Below are positions 12,190 to 23,100 of a stretch of 64,000 nt of DNA, piece by piece; position 1 is the stretch's first letter; the number at the start of each line of letters is the position of its first letter. The position numbers and the translations under genes were made by a program. The notes beneath the pieces are model-generated. The model ran no database searches and had not been told where the DNA came from. It saw only the letters and a list, made by a program, of their open reading frames with translations. The stretch is from Chrysomallon squamiferum (lineage: Eukaryota; Mollusca; Gastropoda; Neomphalida; Peltospiridae): positions 9,188,775 through 9,252,774 of the forward strand of contig CM022678.1 in assembly GCA_012295275.1 (NCBI GenBank). The letters are read 5' to 3'.

Positions 12190-12450
12190 TCGTTCCATGG
12201 CTGAAAATCTGCGCATAATCCGCATTCGATTCACGCTTGGATTCACACAAACATAAAACATCCCAATCCATTTGGATTCTCGTGAAATATTTCCAAAATT
12301 CTATTAAATTGAATAATCAACAAGTAAAACGTTACCGAATTAAAAACAAAAATAAACTGGCTGTCAAACATCAGTTCAAACTGGTTTGAAAAGCGTAGCA
12401 TACATTCGAATCCGTGTATGTTCGAAACATCGTGGTTTATCGAGACTAGC
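12190..12450. other. Innermost conserved block of the left arm
   Basis: About 260 bp is roughly 93% identical to right-arm 31347-31605, with several CpGs retained (gattcacgcttggattc, ggattctcgtgaaatattt). In minus sense it ends ATGGAACGAG|GTAAACATG, a donor-like site that would join it to exon A. In the right arm the intron is missing and the block runs directly into the exon A sequence. It may be a CAMSAP 5' exon or UTR, but its peptide is not recognised. Confidence 0.4.
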
Positions 12451-13440
12451 CTGGCCTTAACCTAATTTTATTTAGTATTTAAGAAGTCATTAATTTGTTT
12501 ATTCTCACAAAAATTATTATAAAATTTGTAGAAATTTATTCTGTATTCATTTCTGAACTAAAAATGAAATTAAGAAAAATATCCATAATAATTATAAATA
12601 TTATTAATATTAATAAATAAATAATTGCGATAATAATTTTTAAGAAACAAAAAAGAACTGTTATAAATAAATAAATAAAAAATAAAGTAAATTAATAAAA
12701 TAAAATAAAATAAAGTTAACTTAAAAAACAAAAATGCAACATAAAAAAATAAAATAAAAACGGGATAAAAAACAGTCATAACTATTCTTAAAAAACAAGG
12801 AACCCCCCACCCCGAAACCACCACCACAAAATAAAAACACTTCCTCATAGTTAAAAATTAAAGTTTAAATGAAACAGATATATGATTGTATTTTATTTAT
12901 TTATTTATTTTTTTTTTTTTTTTTTTAATTATTATTAATATTTTTTGCTACCAGGCCTTTTTCTGAGGAGAACGGATTCTGTTGGATATATACAGAGGAC
13001 TCGAATGTCTCCGTCTATTCGACCGAGATGATCCGAACGGTCCCGATCACTTTTCCGATACTGGGTCAGCGAGACTCGTGGTTTTGTTTATCAAGACTAC
13101 AGTTAGCGCCATGCCTATCCGGTCGAGAAAGTTAGTGTTATAAACCGATGTTGGCAAATTCAGGTAAGCCGATAAGTCCACTTTATCGAACTACTAGCAA
13201 ACCTTTTGTATGAAATAAATATTTGAGATTAATACTGACTCTTGTGTTATATCTTATAGAGAAAAAGGCGACTTCCCCATAACCATTTTACCATCCCAAT
13301 CGCCGAAACGGAACTTTGGTCGCAATTAATTCTCAAACATTCTGACTTAATAATTTATAATTTTAATATTTTCGGTAACTTTTAAATATTTTTTTAATTT
13401 CTTTTTGTTTCGAAATTATATGTGATAAATTTTATAATTT
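12451..13440. other. Loop sequence next to left arm; CpG-containing, no clear gene
   Basis: 12480-12940 is A/T-rich with AAAT runs and a T run at 12911-12926. The part from 12960 to 13330 keeps many CpGs (gaccgagatgatccgaac) in contrast with its surroundings and has a possible donor at 13165 (aattcag|gtaagccg). It could be a 5' region of a transcribed unit on the plus strand. No open frame supports it. Confidence 0.3.
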
Positions 13441-13680
13441 TTTTTTTTTTTTTTTACAATTTATTTATTAGGCTTGTCAATGATAAATGTAATTTTTCTC
13501 TCTACAGGATAAACAAGCCTTCTGCTGACCAGAAAAAAGACCAAGGTTGACCACTTGACCATGAGTGTAGTGAAGCGTTCATTGAAAAACATGACTTCTC
13601 CAGTCCTGGCAGTTAAGAGAAATTTGTACAGACTCAGACACTGAGATGTGCTCAACATGTTTGTAAACAGATGCTGGGTA
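13441..13680 (+). other. Exon-like block after splice-acceptor-like site (unassigned)
   Basis: A run of T and ttttctctctacag precedes about 150 bp of non-repetitive sequence. One plus frame contains MSVVKRSLKNMTSPVLAVKR. The minus strand is also open for 65 codons. Neither is recognised. It lies between the CpG-containing block and the assembly gap. Confidence 0.2.
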
Positions 13681-14072
13681 TAATGGACAAATAATTCAGT
13701 TTACTACAAGATTTTATAAATTACTTAATGCCACCTGAGAATGTTTTAATATTAATATTATTTTAATTTTGTTACTATTAATTAGGTATGTTTAGTGAAC
13801 AATGAGTTAACAGTGAAAAGACAGTGATTTATATCTATCATTAATTAATTCTATAATTATTGTTTGTTTATTTAATTTTTTAAATGATAAAATAAAATCA
13901 TTATCATTTTTCAACTGATGCTGTTTTAAATGTTTTTATATTAATGTTAAATTGAGGTAAACAAAAAACTGATTAAAAAAATGAAGAAAAAAGAAACAAG
14001 TAAAAAACATTTTAAAAATAATAAATTACTTTTGTTTCAGACTGAGAATGTAGAAGTCAGGGTTTGACATCG

Positions 14073-14272
14073 NNNNNNNNNNNNNNNNNNNNNNNNNNNN
14101 NNNNNNNNNNNNNNNNNNNNNNNNNNNNNNNNNNNNNNNNNNNNNNNNNNNNNNNNNNNNNNNNNNNNNNNNNNNNNNNNNNNNNNNNNNNNNNNNNNNN
14201 NNNNNNNNNNNNNNNNNNNNNNNNNNNNNNNNNNNNNNNNNNNNNNNNNNNNNNNNNNNNNNNNNNNNNNNN
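14073..14272. other. Assembly gap, 200 N
   Basis: Exactly 200 N, which looks like a scaffolding placeholder. It adjoins a TG-rich array, so the gap was probably caused by the repeat and its true size is unknown. Confidence 0.99.
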
Positions 14273-14860
14273 TTGGTATGCTTCGTTCGGTTACGTGTGT
14301 TTGTATGTGTGTCTGTGTGTTTGTATGCGTGTTATGTGTTTGTATGTGTGTGTCTGTGTGTGTGTTTGTATGTGTGTCTGTGTGTTTGTATCCGTGTGTG
14401 TCTGTGTGTGTGTTTGTGTGTGTTTGTATGTGTGTGTGTGTTTATGTGTGTATGTTTGTATGTGTGTCTGTGTGTTTGTATGCGTGTTATGTGTTTGTAT
14501 GTGTGTGTGTCTGTGTGTGTGTTTGTATGTGTGTGTAAGTGGTGTGTGTGTGTGTTTGAATGTGTGTTTATGTGGTGAGTGTTTATGTGTGTGTTTGTAT
14601 GTGGTGTGTTTGTCTTTTGTGTGACTGTGTATGTGTTTTTTATGTGTGTATATGGTGTGTGTGTGGTGTGTGTATGTGGTGTGTGTTTGATTGTGCGTGT
14701 GTATGTTGGTATATGTACGTGTGTATCTGTGTGTACGAATGTGTGTATGTGTGTGTCTGTGTGTGTAAATGTATGTGTGTGTCTGTACGTCTGTGTATGT
14801 GTGTATGTATGTGTGTGTGAATGTGTGTATGTATCTGTGTATGTTTTTGTCTCTTTTTTC
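14273..14860. repeat. TG-rich minisatellite (TGTGTTTGTATGTGTG-type)
   Basis: About 590 bp of TG dinucleotides interrupted by TTTG, TATG and TCTG in a loosely periodic pattern. All open frames here (Cys/Val-rich) are artefacts. The array starts at the assembly gap and is probably truncated by it. Confidence 0.9.
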
Positions 14861-15000
14861 TTCTTTCCTTTTATTTGTTTATTTCATTCTTTCCATTAAA
14901 AAATAAATAAATAAGAAAGTAAATTAACTTCATGTCTAACAGAGAAATTTATAAAATATGTGAAGCAGAATAAAAATGTAAAAGTTGAAAACTTTTTTCA

Positions 15001-15065
15001 CACACGTGGGCCGACGGCGCGCACGTTTTGCACGTGTTGAAACATTTCTCCCGACCCGCGGGGAA
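15001..15065. promoter_or_regulatory. Isolated CpG-dense patch with two CACGTG E-box cores
   Basis: Sixty-five bases (cacgtgggccgacggcgcgc onward) contain about ten CpGs, CACGTG twice and a GC content far above the surrounding A/T-rich DNA. CACGTG is the bHLH E-box core. It is also possible that this is a fragment of a foreign or mobile sequence. No gene starts next to it. The regulatory role is inference. Confidence 0.3.
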
Positions 15066-15204
15066 AGTGTCACAGAGATTTTTCACATGTTGAAAATGCT
15101 AGGGATCTCCAAAACAATAATCTGTATTAGCTGTTAATAATAAATTTATAATAAATCTCAACAGTGAACTGCTTTGTTCTACACTGATATTATACACATT
15201 AATT

Positions 15205-15270
15205 ATATTATACAGACATACATACAGACATACATACATACATACATACATACATACATACATACATACA

Positions 15271-15301
<31 letters not shown>

Positions 15302-15875
15302 CAGACAGACAGACATACATACATACATACATACATACATACATACAGACAGACATACATACATACATACATACATACATACATACATACATACATACAT
15401 ACATACATACATACATTCATACATACATACATACATACATTCATACATACATACATACATACATACATTCATTCATACATACATTCATAGACATACATAC
15501 ATACATTCATACATACATACATACATACATACATACATACATACATACATACAAACATACATACATACATACATTCATACATAAATACATACATACATAC
15601 ATTTACATACAGACAGACAGACAAACATACATACATTCATACATAAATACATACAGACATTCATTTAAACATACAACATAAATACATTCATTCATAATAC
15701 ATAATTCATACATACACATTACATTCATTCATACATACATACATAAATTCATACATTCATACATACATTCATACATACATACATACATACATTCATACAT
15801 ACATACATACATACAGACAGACATACATACATACATTCATACATACATACATACATACATACATACAGTTAGGTG
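15205..15875. repeat. (CATA)n/(CAGA)n tetranucleotide array
   Basis: About 670 bp of ACAT units with CAGA, CATT and AAAT variants. Open in several frames (poly TYIH or MYVC) only because the unit is short and stop-free. Clusters of CAGA units recur at 15300, 15350, 15610 and 15815. Confidence 0.97.
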
Positions 15876-16059
15876 AATACATAGGTAGCTATACAGACAA
15901 AGAAATCACGAAACAATATAAAATAGTTTTAAAATTTAAATGAAATAAAGACAGAACAATTTTTTTTAATTATCATATAAATATTTTATTACAGTTTTCA
16001 TTGTACAAGTATAAATTAAATATTCCAACATTATTTGAAATAAAATATAGTTTAGATGT

Positions 16060-16092
16060 AAGAAAAGAGAGAGAGAGAGAGAGAAGAGAGAG
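16060..16092. repeat. (GA)n microsatellite
   Basis: Short GA run downstream of the TRIM-like gene. Confidence 0.85.
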
Positions 16093-16269
16093 TTAAAATG
16101 ACAAAACTTGGTGAAAATTTCAAAAGTAAATCAGAGTCTGTTTTAAAGTGAAATCTATTTTGTAATTTAGCAAGTTTAAACGATAAAGTAATTCATAATA
16201 AATAAATAACATATTTAAAAATAAAAATAAAGAAAGTAAACAAATTAACTAAATTAATTACCTTACAGT

Positions 16270-16300
16270 AAATAAATAACTGATTTTCTGTTTATTTACA
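16270..16300 (-). terminator. Candidate poly(A) signals for the TRIM-like gene
   Basis: On the minus strand AATAAA occurs about 80-110 bases after the stop codon (within gtaaataaac and aataaataac). This is a reasonable distance for a 3' UTR end in an A/T-rich genome, though such hexamers are common here by chance. Confidence 0.3.
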
Positions 16301-16371
16301 AGAAAGAAATGTCTGTGGACTTTCAACTTCAAAACAGTTCAGTGAAACTAACTTAGCAGACAGTTTGAAGT

Positions 16372-17866
16372 TTACTTTTTACACCACGTAAATATTTTTA
16401 TTTCACTGTTAGTCTGTGCCACGTAGAGTTTGTTGTCATCACAACAGACACACCAAGGTTCGGACAGTCCATCCTGGTCAGTGAGGATGTCACGTGTAAT
16501 GTTACCATCTCGAGACAACTGAACAACACAATTTCTATTTCCACTACAAACAAAAATATTTCCCTCCCTGTCACATGTAACACCTTTCAAGTTTATCAGT
16601 TTGTCTGAATCACGTGACTCCCATTTGACGTCACCTGATGACGTCACACAAAATAATCTGTTTTCTCTCAGTGACACAACAATCAGACATTGATCTTGAA
16701 CTGTGAGAAACCTCGGACTGGGGATCAAACCTGTTGAGATAGAATTAATGAGCTGACCACTGTCTGTCAGTATGTCCAAGCACTCATTAGACCACCACCC
16801 ACCAGTGACCGCGAGACGGTTGCCAGGTAACACAGAGATAAACAGATACTGTTTACCAGTTGTAATTGTTTTTATCAGTTTGAAGTTTTCCAAATTTAAA
16901 AACAATATTTTATTTTCATCTGGCAGAGCAACGACAACAACAACATCACCCCGCTGACCACGTGACTCAGCAAGACCGCGTGGACTAGTGGAAGTCACGT
17001 GTTTGTTTATCAGTGATTTTCTTTCTAAACAAAAACATTTTACACATTTATTGTTTCTATCACTAACAACAATTTTACTCTTGTCCTCACCTGACACCAG
17101 CATGGAAAACACTAAAGGATTTGTTTTATCTTCTTGTGTTTTTGTGTTAATGGTGTCTGTGTGTTTGAGTGTGTCTGTCTGTTTGTCTATCTGTGTGTCT
17201 GTGTGTTGTGTTTTTGTGTTAATGGTGTCTGTGTGTTTGAGTGTGTCTGTCTGTTTGTCTATCTGTGTGTCTGTGTGTTGTGTTTTTGTGTTAATGGTGT
17301 CTGTCTGTTTGTCTATCTGTGTGTCTGTTTTCATGTTTGTGATTATTTCACCGATGTGCACAGACATTTCTTTCTTTTTGTCAGATTTTCTCAGATTTAT
17401 TTTGAATTCTGCTTTTTCTATTTGTGAAAGAGATTTTGTCAGAAACTTTGAAGTTGTGTTTTGAAGTTTGGTGAATTTTGGAAGATTTGTTTTTATGTCT
17501 GACTCTGATTTTTCTTTTAACAAATTTTCACCAAGTTTTATAAACTTTTCATTTTCATCAATCAGATGTTTGTGTTCTCTAAACAACTTTTCTATTTCTG
17601 AGTTTACAAAGTTCTGAGATTTTTCTATTTCTCTTATTAGCCTGTCTTGTTCTTTGTGGACTGCGGCTGTGAAATCTGTTATTAGTGTGTTACCAATCCT
17701 TCTGACCTCTTCTGTGGTGTCCACGACGTTGATGTCGACGGCTTGGCGAAGTTGCTCAATCTTATCATCCATCTCTGTCTGAAGAATTTCTTTGTAGGAT
17801 TTGAGAATCTCAGAAACAGAACTCAGAATTGAAATGTGGCCTCCCTTTTTAGCTGAAATAAATAAG

Positions 17867-17909
<43 letters not shown>

Positions 17910-18446
17910 TAATAATAATAGAATTAGTATTTAGTACTAATGCTTTTAATACAGATATGCATACAATGTTAAGAGTTATATAATTTATTTTATCAACTAA
18001 ATATAAAATCTGAGTAGAAAAATGTTATAGATAAAATGTCCTCTATTTCTTTATGCTGCGATGGTTAATAAAACAACAAATATTTTTAGTTAAATGATCA
18101 GTGTAATTTTTTTATTTTTTTAAATTATTGTTTAATCAAAACACAACACTGCTGACTCACAACACGTTAAATGTTCTATTTTGTTAATGGCGTCCACCAG
18201 TGACTTGTTTATACAGAACTGAGCTGCCCATGTTTCCACTGGTTTCGTGCTATCTGGAATGTGGACATTCTGCCTGCAGAACGGGCAGCTTATTTCTGTG
18301 TCGTTGTTGTCGTAATTTGTGCTGATGTAATTCTGCAGGCATTTGCAACAAAACGAATGTCCGCAATAAAGAGTTCTGGGTTTGTCGAAAACGTCCAAAC
18401 AGAGCGAGCACGAAATACTATCATCCGAGTTTGAAGCTGTTGCCAT
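16372..18446 (-). CDS. TRIM-like RING E3 ligase candidate, two exons (RING, coiled coil, propeller-like)
   Basis: Exon 1 is 18446-18161 and exon 2 is 17852-16372. The junction is phase 1 with donor TGTT|GTGAGT and acceptor ttatttcag, giving 588 aa. Residues 13-57 form a C3HC4 RING (C13-x2-C16, C28-x-H30, C33-x2-C36, C54-x2-C57). Residues about 123-257 are a charged heptad-like coiled coil. Residues 271-337 are a Thr/Asp/Gln-rich tandem linker. Residues about 341-588 form repeated strands with GVTCDREGNIFVC and GLSEPWCVCCDDNKLYVA, typical of NHL/six-blade propellers. TRIM-family RINGs transfer ubiquitin and the propeller usually binds substrate. There is no B-box zinc finger, as in many invertebrate RING/coiled-coil relatives. 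The ATG is preceded by a long AAT/AAC tract. The gene sits alone in the palindrome loop. Substrate and role are unknown. Confidence 0.85.
17134..17335 (-). repeat. 72-bp coding minisatellite inside the TRIM-like gene
   Basis: About 2.6 copies of a 72-bp unit lie in the exon 2 linker. Each encodes 24 residues built from HTDTQIDKQTDTLKH and TDTINTKTQ. The unit is a multiple of three and keeps the frame. Copies are nearly identical, so the expansion is recent and likely polymorphic in length. Confidence 0.9.
17853..18160 (-). other. Intron of the TRIM-like gene
   Basis: A GT-AG intron of 308 bp. It includes an AAAT run and an AAT run (17866-17922). No other element seen. Confidence 0.8.
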
Positions 18447-18560
<114 letters not shown>

Positions 18561-19116
18561 AGACTAAAAAAAAATATAGAAAAGAAAAATTTAAAACTAA
18601 TAATAACCAATAATAAAATAATAATAATAATAAAATAATAATGATAAATATATAAAATTGCGAATGGAGGTACGACAATGGTATTATAAATAAATAAATG
18701 AAATGATAAATATATAAACTGCGAATGTAAATACACTAAATAAACTGTTTATTTATTTAGTCTTATTTGTAAAATAAAAGTGCATTACGAACTTGCTAAA
18801 TTTAACCTTGTGACGTCACTCTTAATTCGAGAAGGAAGACGACAGTCTGTTGTAAATTGCGTTGCGACAAAACTAATATAATAAACGAAGTCGGCTGTAA
18901 TAAATTGTATGAAGAAAAGAAAAAAAACAAAAAACCAACAAACTAAACATATGTGAGTATCCATGAATGCTGCAAGTTAATTTATCACACCACTAGAAAA
19001 GAAATCGTTTCTCGCAATGTGACGACCTACTTTTCTTGAAAATCACATATATCACGCACGATAAAGTAATCGTGGAATTGACTTTGAAAATGATATTTTT
19101 AAATATCTTAGAACAC

Positions 19117-19187
<71 letters not shown>

Positions 19188-19760
19188 TTGACTTACTTAG
19201 TCTTGAGAAATGAAAATTTTAAGAGCTGAAAAAATATATCTCCGTTTGTTCGACTGCAATGTCAATTTACTCTTGCAGTAGCGAAGCCCGGTTTTGTCAG
19301 ACGACACTTACTGAGCGGAAGATACCAATTCGTAAAAAAAAAAGGGGGCGGTAGAAGCTTTGAAGTTTTCTATAAAACGTTTGTTTCTTCTGATAAAAAA
19401 AATAATCGTGAAATTTTTAAATTGTTGTAGTTAAGTAAACAGGATTAAAATTAACAACTACCTTAACATAGTTTGTGTACTGAATTAAGTTATAAAATGC
19501 TGGTTAGAGCCTATCACACATGTGGTAATAATAGAGATAGCAGCTGGCTTGTAGTTGGACAGAGAAAGATAATACATTTAGCCGCCAAAATTGTATCGTG
19601 TTTAAGCTTGAATAGTGAACTGGCGGTATCAGGTCTTTTCGTAAGATATATAAATAAACTATAATAATGAAAAACAGCATACAAGGTGAATATATGATTT
19701 TAGTCACGTATAAACAATAGTAACAAAATAATAATAAATATATATCTCTTTTCTGTATTA
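18561..19760. other. Upstream region of the TRIM-like gene; no further gene seen
   Basis: It contains moderate CpG content between 18790 and 19080 and again at 19240-19330, consistent with a promoter-side region, and an (AAT)n tract at 19117-19184. No TATA element could be assigned with confidence because A/T runs are everywhere. The small open frames at 19473-19707 lack family features. Confidence 0.4.
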
Positions 19761-20040
19761 AATAGCTTTATTTCATTTTATTTAAGATATATATATATAT
19801 AAATGGTTTTAATCTAATTAATTAAATATATATATTATAGAACATATTTCATTAATTGACTAATCTAAACATACTATTTGTTTCTATGCGTGAAAGAGAT
19901 GAGTTCTTGAAAATTTGAAAATGTCACTGTCATTCAAATATACAAGAAATATGATTAAAAATAAAATTACTGTTAATAAATTTTAAACTTTTATAATTGT
20001 AATTAAATTTAATACTCTTTATTATTTTATATACACGTTA

Positions 20041-20049
20041 ATAATCTCT

Positions 20050-20089
<40 letters not shown>

Positions 20090-20092
20090 TAT
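20041..20092. repeat. (GT)n microsatellite with flanking repeat
   Basis: A GT run followed by a segment reading ATCaCtGAGTAAAAtTATTATT that recurs after another GT run at 21131-21215. The flank is part of the repeat unit, so this is a microsatellite-associated dispersed repeat. Confidence 0.75.
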
Positions 20093-20340
20093 CACTGAGT
20101 AAAATTATTATTTTCTGTCATTATAATTAAATTGATTTCCCGATATTAATTATTATATGAAGTGTGATGATAATGTGCAGCTGATTCGCTTTCTGTTTAT
20201 CTACAGCTTAGTTAATAAATTTACAAAAATAAACGTAATTTATTTTAACATATGTTGCCGCTACTTTCTGTTTTTAGTTACAAACACATTATGTTTTGTT
20301 TTATATCTATCTATCGATATATATATATATATATATATTT

Positions 20341-20419
20341 GTCATTTCTACCTTTTCTTTCCTGAGGAAAATTTATACACACATATATTTTTTCCCAGGA
20401 AAGAAAAGGTCAAAATGAC
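20341..20419. repeat. 31-bp-stem hairpin (small inverted repeat)
   Basis: Bases 20341-20371 and 20389-20419 are inverted complements with about three mismatches. The core is ACCTTTTCTTTCCTG paired with CAGGAAAGAAAAGGT. The loop is 17 bases. An (AT)n run lies just 5' and a 31-base poly-A lies 45 bases 3'. It could be a miRNA-like precursor stem, a fold-back element, or a slippage product. Confidence 0.85.
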
Positions 20420-20461
20420 AAAGTCTAATCTCCGTCTTTTGTTCAGTTAACAGCGTCCAGA

Positions 20462-20462
20462 G

Positions 20463-20493
<31 letters not shown>
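20462..20493. repeat. Poly-A run
   Basis: About 31 consecutive A. Possible 3' tail of a retroposed element that starts upstream, but no target-site duplication was identified. Confidence 0.9.
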
Positions 20494-20495
<2 letters not shown>

Positions 20496-21130
20496 TCTTG
20501 AATATGGCCACTGTAAGGAGATAAAATAAGATTTTGTTTCACTGACGAACAAAGGAATTTTTTCTTCTTCTGCTTCTCCCTTTCTGTTCATTATTATTAT
20601 TATTATTATTTTGTTTTTGGATATATATAGCTTATCAAGTCTCCGATTCACCGCATAACCTATTTTGAAACCGGTTCAGATAACATTTTATTTGTTACTG
20701 AAACAAAACTTACTATGTTGTGTGTTTGCTGGTGTGAACAATAAGACAAGTCACGAGTGTTTTATAATGACAGATTTATTCAGAAGACTATACTCCACAT
20801 AGAAGGATGATGTAGATAAATCGACTTATTAAATAACGAAATAAAGTACATTACAGTTAAACAAATAAAACACAAACGTACAACTGGTTATAATTTATGT
20901 CAGTATTAAACTAATTTCCCGATCTAACATATTATAATATGAATTTAGTCAAATTTATTCACCGATCTAATAGTCGACAGTATGTACACATATTAATATT
21001 TCTGAATGTAATTTATGTACTTATACTTATCTCGCTCAGTCTGTATAAATGCTAACATACAAATAATAAAATATATAAAGAGATGGTTTTTATCTAAGAA
21101 AAGAAACAAAGAAACTTTTTGACATACATG

Positions 21131-21215
21131 TGTGTGTGTGAGTGTATGTGTGTGTGTGTGTTTATAACTGTGTAACAAATCTCAGTGAGTAAAAGTTATT
21201 ATTTTCTGTCAGAGA
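21131..21215. repeat. (GT)n microsatellite with flank shared with 20041-20130
   Basis: A GT run, then AATCTCAGTGAGTAAAAGTT, then a TTATTATTTTCTGTCA segment matching the flank of the first copy. This supports a short dispersed repeat carrying an internal microsatellite. Confidence 0.65.
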
Positions 21216-21359
21216 GACTATTAGTATTAGTATTATATTTTGTATTTATATTTGTTTAAAGTTTCAATAATAAACAAGCTGGAATGAGGGTTTCTTAGAT
21301 ATATCATTAATCACATTGAATAAAATACTCGAGTGAAAAGGACGTTTTAAGTTACACAC

Positions 21360-21635
21360 CTAGACACACACACACACACATACATACACACACATATATA
21401 CACATACATACATACACATACATATACACATATATAAACAACACACATATACAGATACACACATAACACACACACACACACACACATAAATACAAATACA
21501 CATATATACATATACAAACAGATCAGATACACATACAGAAGCACACAACACAACACACATACATACCTACAACCCACAAATATAGACACACACATACATT
21601 CACATTCAGAATACACAACGCACACACACACAACC
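21360..21635. repeat. CA/TA-rich minisatellite
   Basis: About 275 bp of CA dinucleotides with TA and CATA interruptions. Frames open on the minus strand are artefacts. Confidence 0.92.
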
Positions 21636-21839
21636 ACAGTCTGAACCAACGACAACATGATACATATAATGCACACGAAAGAAAAAAAAAAAAAATACAC
21701 TGACACGCCGGTGTTCATACCCTAAATGTTCAGTTTAACAGAAGTTTACATTCTGTTTGTTTACCGAGGCGAAACATACTTGACTCTGTTTAGTCACGTT
21801 TTGAACTCATGCAGTTACACTGTCTACAGAGGAATGTGG

Positions 21840-22063
21840 GTTTAAAAAAAAAAAAAAAAAAAAATAACAAAAGATCAAAAGATTTTGATTTTGTTAAAAT
21901 TTATAATAATAATAGTTTTTTCATCGTTGTCATTATTATTATTATTATTATTACTGTTGTTTTTGTGTTGTTATTATTGTTTTGATGTTGTTATTATTAT
22001 TATTATTATTTGTATTTTGTTGTTGCTGTTGTTGTTATTTTTTATTATTATTGTTGTTGTTGT

Positions 22064-22097
<34 letters not shown>

Positions 22098-22098
22098 C
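21840..22098. repeat. Poly-A plus (ATT)n/(GTT)n tract
   Basis: An A run at 21845-21864, then ATT and GTT triplets to 22098. Low-complexity open frames only. Confidence 0.9.
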
Positions 22099-22397
22099 AT
22101 GGTGCGCTCAAATATCGCTATCACAGGGCGTGTTTATCTCACAGGGATTAGTGTAATACTACACTCATCTATTAGATAAATTACACACCAACAGCTTAAG
22201 TTTATTAATTTAGAAACATATTTTGTAATAATACAAAATAAAATAAAAACAACTGAATTATTTACGGGTTTTGAGAAAGCTAATTTAAAAAGAGGAAATC
22301 AGTCAACTGACGTATTTAGAGAAGAATAATTATATTACTATAAGTTTTAAGTTGTATATGTCTGTGTTTGTCTCTCTCCGTGTATGTGTGTGTTGGA

Positions 22398-22444
<47 letters not shown>

Positions 22445-22790
22445 ATATACGCCTTTGGTGAGACAGATTACACTGCAAAATGACAGAACCAAAACAAGTG
22501 AGAAAAATATCTAACCGTAACCCGCTGTCAAAAGCTTGTCAAAACAAGGTCAGAATTTCGAGGTTCAGTAAGCTCTATTTCATAAAAGGGCCCACCGGAC
22601 TGTGCAAAGATTACAAAGTATTTCATTACTGTAGATATCAATGAAAACATCGAATTCAAAGAGCAAGAGAAACCAGCACAGATTGACACATTTTAAAATA
22701 TTCTTTTTTAGTGTTTATAGTTGTTTTATTTTTTCTCTTTTTTATATAGATCACACACTATCTTAAGCCTATACAATAATTATTACTTTA
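22099..22790. other. Loop interval without gene
   Basis: It contains a (GT)n run at 22398-22440 and non-repetitive sequence with a few CpGs at 22440-22680. No exon or RNA gene recognised. Confidence 0.5.
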
Positions 22791-23100
22791 CTAAAACTGT
22801 CTACAGCTAGCATACAGAAGAGAAATATAACTACTAAAACACACAATAATGTTACTGATAATACTACAACGAATAATGCTACAACAGCCACTGCAAAATA
22901 ATTCAAATACTTCAACTAATACTGAACTACAAGTACTACAACTACTAGAACAACTGCTTAACTGTAGTAAACTAATAATTCTACTACAGCTACTACAACA
23001 ACAAATACTGACACTACAAAACAATACTACAACAGCTACTACTGCTTCTATGACTACTGCAACAATTAACAATGTAACTACAACTACAACGGACGAATAA
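22791..23100. repeat. Degenerate ACT/ACA trinucleotide tract
   Basis: Imperfect ACT, ACA, AAT and CTA triplets over 300 bp. The two opposing open frames (83 and 111 codons) are low-complexity Thr/Leu/Gln or Val/Ser strings, not proteins. Confidence 0.8.

Larger units (their letters stand above)
1..12450. repeat. Left arm of giant inverted repeat (palindrome)
   Basis: Read on the minus strand this arm matches 31347-42827 on the plus strand. Anchors seen directly: 1-350 with 42480-42827; 4330-4500 with 39660-39830; 5510-5640 with 38500-38630; 7270-7670 with 36880-37215; 8225-8275 with 36250-36320; 9796-10034 with 33291-33529; 12190-12450 with 31347-31580. Sampled blocks look about 93-97% identical by eye, with large gaps: 2800-3940 and 11200-11450 lack a partner, and the right arm has its own insertion at 34690-36240. 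Pairing reaches base 1, so the outer edge may lie outside the window. The inner edge is sharp near 12450, where similarity stops at the bases cgagactagc. The arm holds a decayed CAMSAP-like gene and a LINE fragment, both on the minus strand. Confidence 0.93.

Noticed and set aside
12180-12450. Possible tRNA gene (gattcacgcttggattc)
   Set aside because: No A/B box pair and no cloverleaf could be built from the sequence.
14064-14899. Several Cys/Val-rich open frames, one including the assembly gap
   Set aside because: Translations of a TG-rich array and of N bases; not proteins.
15099-15584. Open frames of MYVC or TYIH repeats on both strands
   Set aside because: Produced by the CATA tetranucleotide array.
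20157-20450. 97-codon plus-strand open frame
   Set aside because: It crosses an AT run and the hairpin; composition is that of A/T-rich noise.
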